Positions 60,191 to 64,000 of a DNA stretch of 64,000 bases are shown here, in pieces. This DNA comes from Adiantum capillus-veneris (Eukaryota > Streptophyta > Polypodiopsida > Polypodiales > Pteridaceae), in the NCBI GenBank assembly GCA_014529385.2, contig CM043971.1, positions 90,389,840 through 90,453,839 on the forward strand, given 5' to 3'. The translations under genes were made by a program, and so were the position numbers. The notes beneath the pieces are model-generated. The model had not been told where the DNA came from, did no database searches, and saw nothing but the letters and a program-made list of their open reading frames with translations. The first letter of the stretch is position 1. Each line of letters starts with the position of its first letter.

Positions 60191-60242
60191 CTGCCATATA
60201 GGCTGATCAACTGATGTGAGAAAGTGTATATCCTTGCTAGAA

Positions 60243-60560
60243 TCAACATGCATACCCTACAAATATACTGATGACTTTCACTGCTCCATGATGTATTATG
60301 CTATTGTGAATAATTGATCGACTGACAATTCCAACTGCAAACTCTCCCACTGTAGCTTTTATGTTGGGTCTCAACACTAAAAGATCATACATGAGAGTCT
60401 CGAAGGGTGATAAAAAATGTGTAATATCCTCTAGCATATCTATGCCAATCGCATCAATGCCATGTGCAGTGACCTCTGCCAATCTATCCGCAATAGGTAT
60501 CTCAATGCTCAATGCATCACCACTAGAACTAGCCACGTATGGACACATCAATCCTTTCAA
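60243..60560 (-). other. Open frame of 105 codons, unknown
   Basis: Reverse-strand frame (DITHFLSPFETLMYDLLVLR...GEFAVGIVSRSIIHN). Not recognised; possibly a piece of another retroelement, possibly chance. Confidence 0.25.
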
Positions 60561-60599
60561 GATTAAGATTGTAAGCTACAATATAGCAAGGGGCGATAT

Positions 60600-61300
60600 A
60601 GTATACTATCAGATGCACTAAGCCGATTGTGTCAGATTAATTCACTTGCTTTCACGAAATAAAAAATGAATTTTTGGAGTCATTACGTTGTCATGTTGTG
60701 ACACGTACATAGTGGGAACGCATGCTACAAGATCTATCTTTCCACTTTTAATATACATAATTATATTTCCTATAATTTACATATGCATATTTGAGTATAA
60801 TTATAAGCTTTCTATCTCATCATATTATTTATATGAAGGGTAACATATTCTTACTTTACCATCAAAAAGTACTATGGAAAAAGCGTCAATAGCTCCGCCT
60901 CTTTAACTTAGGACAAAAAACATTGATTTTTTATTTCTACTATGTCATTATCATCTTACACCCTAGATTCTATGTATTTTTCTTATATTTATTTTAAATG
61001 GCTACTAGGAAGGGATCAAATGCTAGTGGGACACTAGCTTCCATGATTCTCAAAGATACCCCTATTTTAATGCATTTTTCCAAGCATGATTACAAAACTT
61101 TGTCAAGGATAAATGTCATGCTTTTATATGGCATGAGGTGCCCATTGGAATCAAATAAAAGTGTAGGCTAAAGGGACCACAAGAAGACTTTTGCTGTCAA
61201 AACTGTACCCTATTTTGATGAATTTTTTACACATGGTTCCAATCCGAATTGAAAAACTTATATAAAATGCGAGCCATAGCTAATGAGTTTCATTTTTTGC
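60600..61300. other. AT-rich non-coding
   Basis: No gene or terminus recognised. Confidence 0.4.
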
Positions 61301-61399
61301 CCATATTTTTACTTTTTTATTTGGAGCCACGGTTGAGGAGATATGATCAAAATACTGGACCCTTGTCTGCCCACATCATGCAGGGACAACTCACTTTTC

Positions 61400-61720
61400 C
61401 AACTTTTGTTCACACTGGCTCTTCTCTTCTTGTGTAAACACTTGGGGGTTCCCTTCACCTATAAAAGGGGACCTCTTCTTCCTTGAAATTCATTCAAGCC
61501 ATTGATGAGAGGAGTTCATGAGGGAGTCAGAGTAGTAATGCCTAATTGTACTTAGCCATTAACATAAGGCTAAGCCTACACTTTCTCCTAGCGGAAGACT
61601 AGCCATTTTTGTAAGCTATACTTGGAAGAGCGACTCTAATCAAAGAAGGTATTGAACTTGGTGAATCAATCAACGTGGAATTCTTCCCTCTTGTTCTCTC
61701 TCCATCAAAAAATGGTGTCG
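61400..61720 (+). mobile_element. LTR-like segment with TATA box and possible PBS
   Basis: CTATAAAAGGGGACC (TATA box 61461-61468) is followed about 245 bases later by CCATCA, AAAAA and TGGTGTCGAAGGG (61713), which looks like an LTR end plus PBS. No LTR start or partner was found. Confidence 0.4.
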
Positions 61721-62600
61721 AAGGGTTTGTCAAGTAAGATGTGTTCTACGTTGATATTTTGTTGATTTCTTGTTGTTTTCTTTTTCATCTCTAATCCAAC
61801 ATATTATATCTAATCTCATCTCGTTAACCAAACCTATCTCTCTCACTCTTAGAAATTCATTCTCTCTACAAATTCTATGTTCTCCTTGCTATAGGTACAT
61901 CTCTCCCCGCAGTATCCTTATTGCTTACAGGCAAGAATAGAGCTTGGGAGGGAAACTCTCTTCTCTTCTCTTCCCTTCTCTTCTCTCATATCTACATTTT
62001 ACACATACTAGAGTTATCCTAAATGAATAATCCACATGATGAGAATTTCTATCGCTTTCACTCTTTGTGATACACTTTCAACAACGTATAGTGTTTCTCT
62101 TTGGCCCAGAAAGGTTCAATGAAATACTTCTTTCACCATATCCCATCATACTACCTCTTATAGACTATAACTTTTCTTTTGACGTAAGTGTAGTTATCTT
62201 GCTATGAACCAAGAGGATTTGTACACACAATTAATCCCAACCCCTAGACAAAACATATATATTATGGTAAGCACAAAACTACAATTCCAAAGAACAATTC
62301 GTAGCCTGTTTGGTCGGCAAAGGTTGAATGCCATTAACTCATCTATTAACCCTTTCATATTACCATGATACGATATGACCATAGCCTTGATGTTTTCATG
62401 TTTGTGTTGTTTTGATATTCTCTTTTGTGTTCTTTCTTTGAGTGTGTGAGTGCAAGGGAGAAAGTGTGGGGCTTCTTTGATTGCACTTTCTTCCACACCC
62501 TAGACTTCATGGCATCTATAGTTTAACTCCTTCATATAGTTTTTAGAGTTCTCTCACAAACTCTCACAGCCAAAATCCCGGTGCTTTCTTGGCAAGACCG
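61721..62600. other. Non-coding, probably LTR of the following gypsy element
   Basis: No frame recognised; CTTCTCTTCTCTTC-type pyrimidine blocks near 61950. The right end is the LTR end at 62614. Confidence 0.4.
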
Positions 62601-62610
62601 CAAATTTCTC

Positions 62611-62638
62611 GACATATTTTTGGTGAACCCAAAACGTG
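62611..62638 (+). mobile_element. Gypsy 5' LTR end and primer-binding site
   Basis: TCGACA (to 62614), TATTTT, then TGGTGAACCCAAAACGTG (62621-62638). The arrangement GACA, T-rich spacer, TGG matches that at 54023. The LTR start was not fixed. Confidence 0.6.
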
Positions 62639-62696
62639 AAACTGCCAGGGTGAGAGTTTATGGGTAACCAAGGATGATCATGTTGGGAAATAGGGT

Positions 62697-63915
62697 ATGC
62701 ATTTTGACCCAGCAACAATGCAAATGTTTCAAGCATATGCAATGTTTATGCAACAACAACATGCCACTGAAAGAAAGGAGATTTCAGCAACCAAGGCCAT
62801 ACAAGCAGTCATCAACACGATGGGTCAGTTCAATGACAAAGATGTAACCAAGTACTAATGCAAGTATGTGAAGGAGATGGAGCTACATCGCGTTTCAGAA
62901 GGTGAGATAATTCACAGCTTTGAGCTAGTTGCTGCTCCAAAAATTAGGGAACATGTTAGGGGAATTAAAGATGGGCATGGGAGAAACTGGGAAGAACTCA
63001 AAGTATCTTTGAAGGAGGAATATTTCATGGAGGACTCTGAGAGAGTGACCAAAAGGACATTCTTAGAATGGGTAGTCAAGCCAAAGCCAGGACTATCAAT
63101 AACAGAGCTACTTAGGGAACTTGAGCGGCGCTATGCACAACTCACCATGACAGAAAGGGCCACACTAGATGCAGAGAAGACATATCTTTTCTTACAAGCT
63201 GTAGGTAAAGAGTTTCAAGAAAACTTGGAGCTTCTTCTTGAAGATAAAGATGCTGAGCAAGGACTAAATATCGACTGGAATGAAGTTGAAGGTCTGTCTC
63301 ACTGCTTGCCAAACGAAAAAGAAGAGTGGACAAGATGGTAGTAAACACTACAAGTCCTTCCACCTCAACTTCTGACAAAATGGTAAAGCCTAATTTTATG
63401 GCTCCTAAGTTTGATGAGTCTATGCTAGATGAGCTTGTGAAGGGAATGCGTGACTTGAAGGTAAATCTTGCAAAGCTTGTAGAAAAAGGCCAACCATCAG
63501 GGCCAGTACCTAGGCAAAGACAACAACCCAAAGAAGGTTTGTGTTAATAGAGATATTTTAGTGTGATAGTACAGACCATGGAAGAAGGGATTGTGATGAT
63601 TTTAGTGATGCTTTGACAAAAGATATTGTCTTTTTTAAGGATGGTAAAATCCACTTAAGAGAGACAGGTCTACCCTTGAGAACTAACTTTGGGAAGGGGG
63701 GAATGCAAACCTTAGTTGAAGATATGGGAACTAACCATGCCACCTCTTCAGTAGAGGCAGCTACTTATGGAGTAAAAATTGAGCATCCTAGTGATGAAGA
63801 GGTGAGTGACCATCATGGTCAAATTTGTCCAAATGTCATGCAATTAGCTAAAAAGGGAAAGCTTACAAAAGAGAATCTACATGAAACAGGTGATTGCATA
63901 CGTCTAGAAACATGA
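62697..63915 (+). pseudogene. Gypsy gag with nucleocapsid knuckle
   Basis: From an ATG at 62697: MQMFQAYAMFMQQQHATERK, a stop at about 62856, then HSFELVAAPKIREHVRGIKD, RNWEELKVSLKEEYFMEDSE and RVTKRTFLEWVVKPKPGLSI, capsid of a Ty3/gypsy element. A frameshift near 63330 leads to PKFDESMLDELVKGMRDLKV. Another leads to CDSTDHGRRDCDDF (63570), a CCHC knuckle whose first Cys is lost, and KDGKIHLRETGLPL, RTNFGKGGM. The gene continues past the window's useful limit (stop at 63913). Retroelement structural protein, inactive. Confidence 0.75.
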
Positions 63916-64000
63916 TGGAATGATCCAATGGACTCATTGTCAGTGCATGCCTACATTACAAAATGCCAACAAAATGAGTCTATTGTAGAAGAGAAGCGCA

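Noticed and set aside
60243-60560. A real gene from the 105-codon reverse-strand frame
   Set aside because: No family similarity, no splice signals, surrounded by decayed gypsy sequence; listed only as an unknown frame.

Overview
This is plant nuclear DNA, densely packed with transposable elements. The evidence is plant-type spliced introns (GTAAGT...TGCAG), plant Ty1/copia and Ty3/gypsy retrotransposon domains, L1-type LINEs, a CACTA (En/Spm) DNA transposon, and very long (AG)n/(TC)n microsatellites. The gag proteins and the unusual two-gene DNA transposon look to me more like a large-genome, early-diverging land plant such as a fern than a flowering plant; that is inference only. There are no bacterial operons, CRISPR arrays or rRNA genes, and I saw no intact tRNA.

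Bases 1-3.2 kb hold the only gene-like, largely intact coding DNA. On the + strand one frame runs through the end of an Ulp1-type (C48) cysteine protease, an acidic repetitive linker and an FCP1/NLIF-type HAD phosphatase domain. Facing it on the - strand is an intact two-exon gene of 413 codons whose C-terminus looks beta-grasp (ubiquitin-like). From about 3.7 kb to 8.385 kb lies a decayed CACTA element (spliced TNP2 transposase and DUF4216-like tail, ending TCTTGTAGTG). An F-box/LRR pseudogene (9.7-10.3 kb), a 257-bp tandem duplication and a reverse-strand LINE (10.9-14.5 kb) follow.

From 14.5 to 20.2 kb is a two-gene DNA transposon of a family I cannot name: a transposase-like gene (+) convergent on an acidic companion gene (-), with a microsatellite between them. 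About 2.6 kb of the same family recurs in inverted orientation at 48.0-50.6 kb. Between them lie a LINE 3' end in (AG)n tracts (20.8-22.4 kb), a reverse-strand copia element with a clear 709-bp LTR (22.4-25.2 kb), a copia LTR/PBS/gag start on + (25.2-25.8 kb), and a Tnp2-like transposon on - (25.9-28.9 kb). From 29 to 36 kb there is mostly non-coding repeat, including an 850-bp duplication with two copia primer-binding sites.

From 36.5 to 64 kb, nested gypsy elements dominate: a chromovirus end (39.3-40.4 kb), several gag fragments, an LTR with TATA box and primer-binding site (43.6-44.3 kb), and a pair of about 950-bp LTRs in inverted orientation (47.086-48.033 and 54.023-54.976 kb) that bracket the captured transposon fragment. 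A tRNA-like SINE head (56.84-56.90 kb), a gypsy pol lacking its YxDD core (57.4-60.2 kb), and another gypsy LTR end/PBS/gag (62.6-63.9 kb) close the window. Most mobile-element genes carry stops or frameshifts, so the region is old, nested transposon graveyard around one small group of plausible genes.
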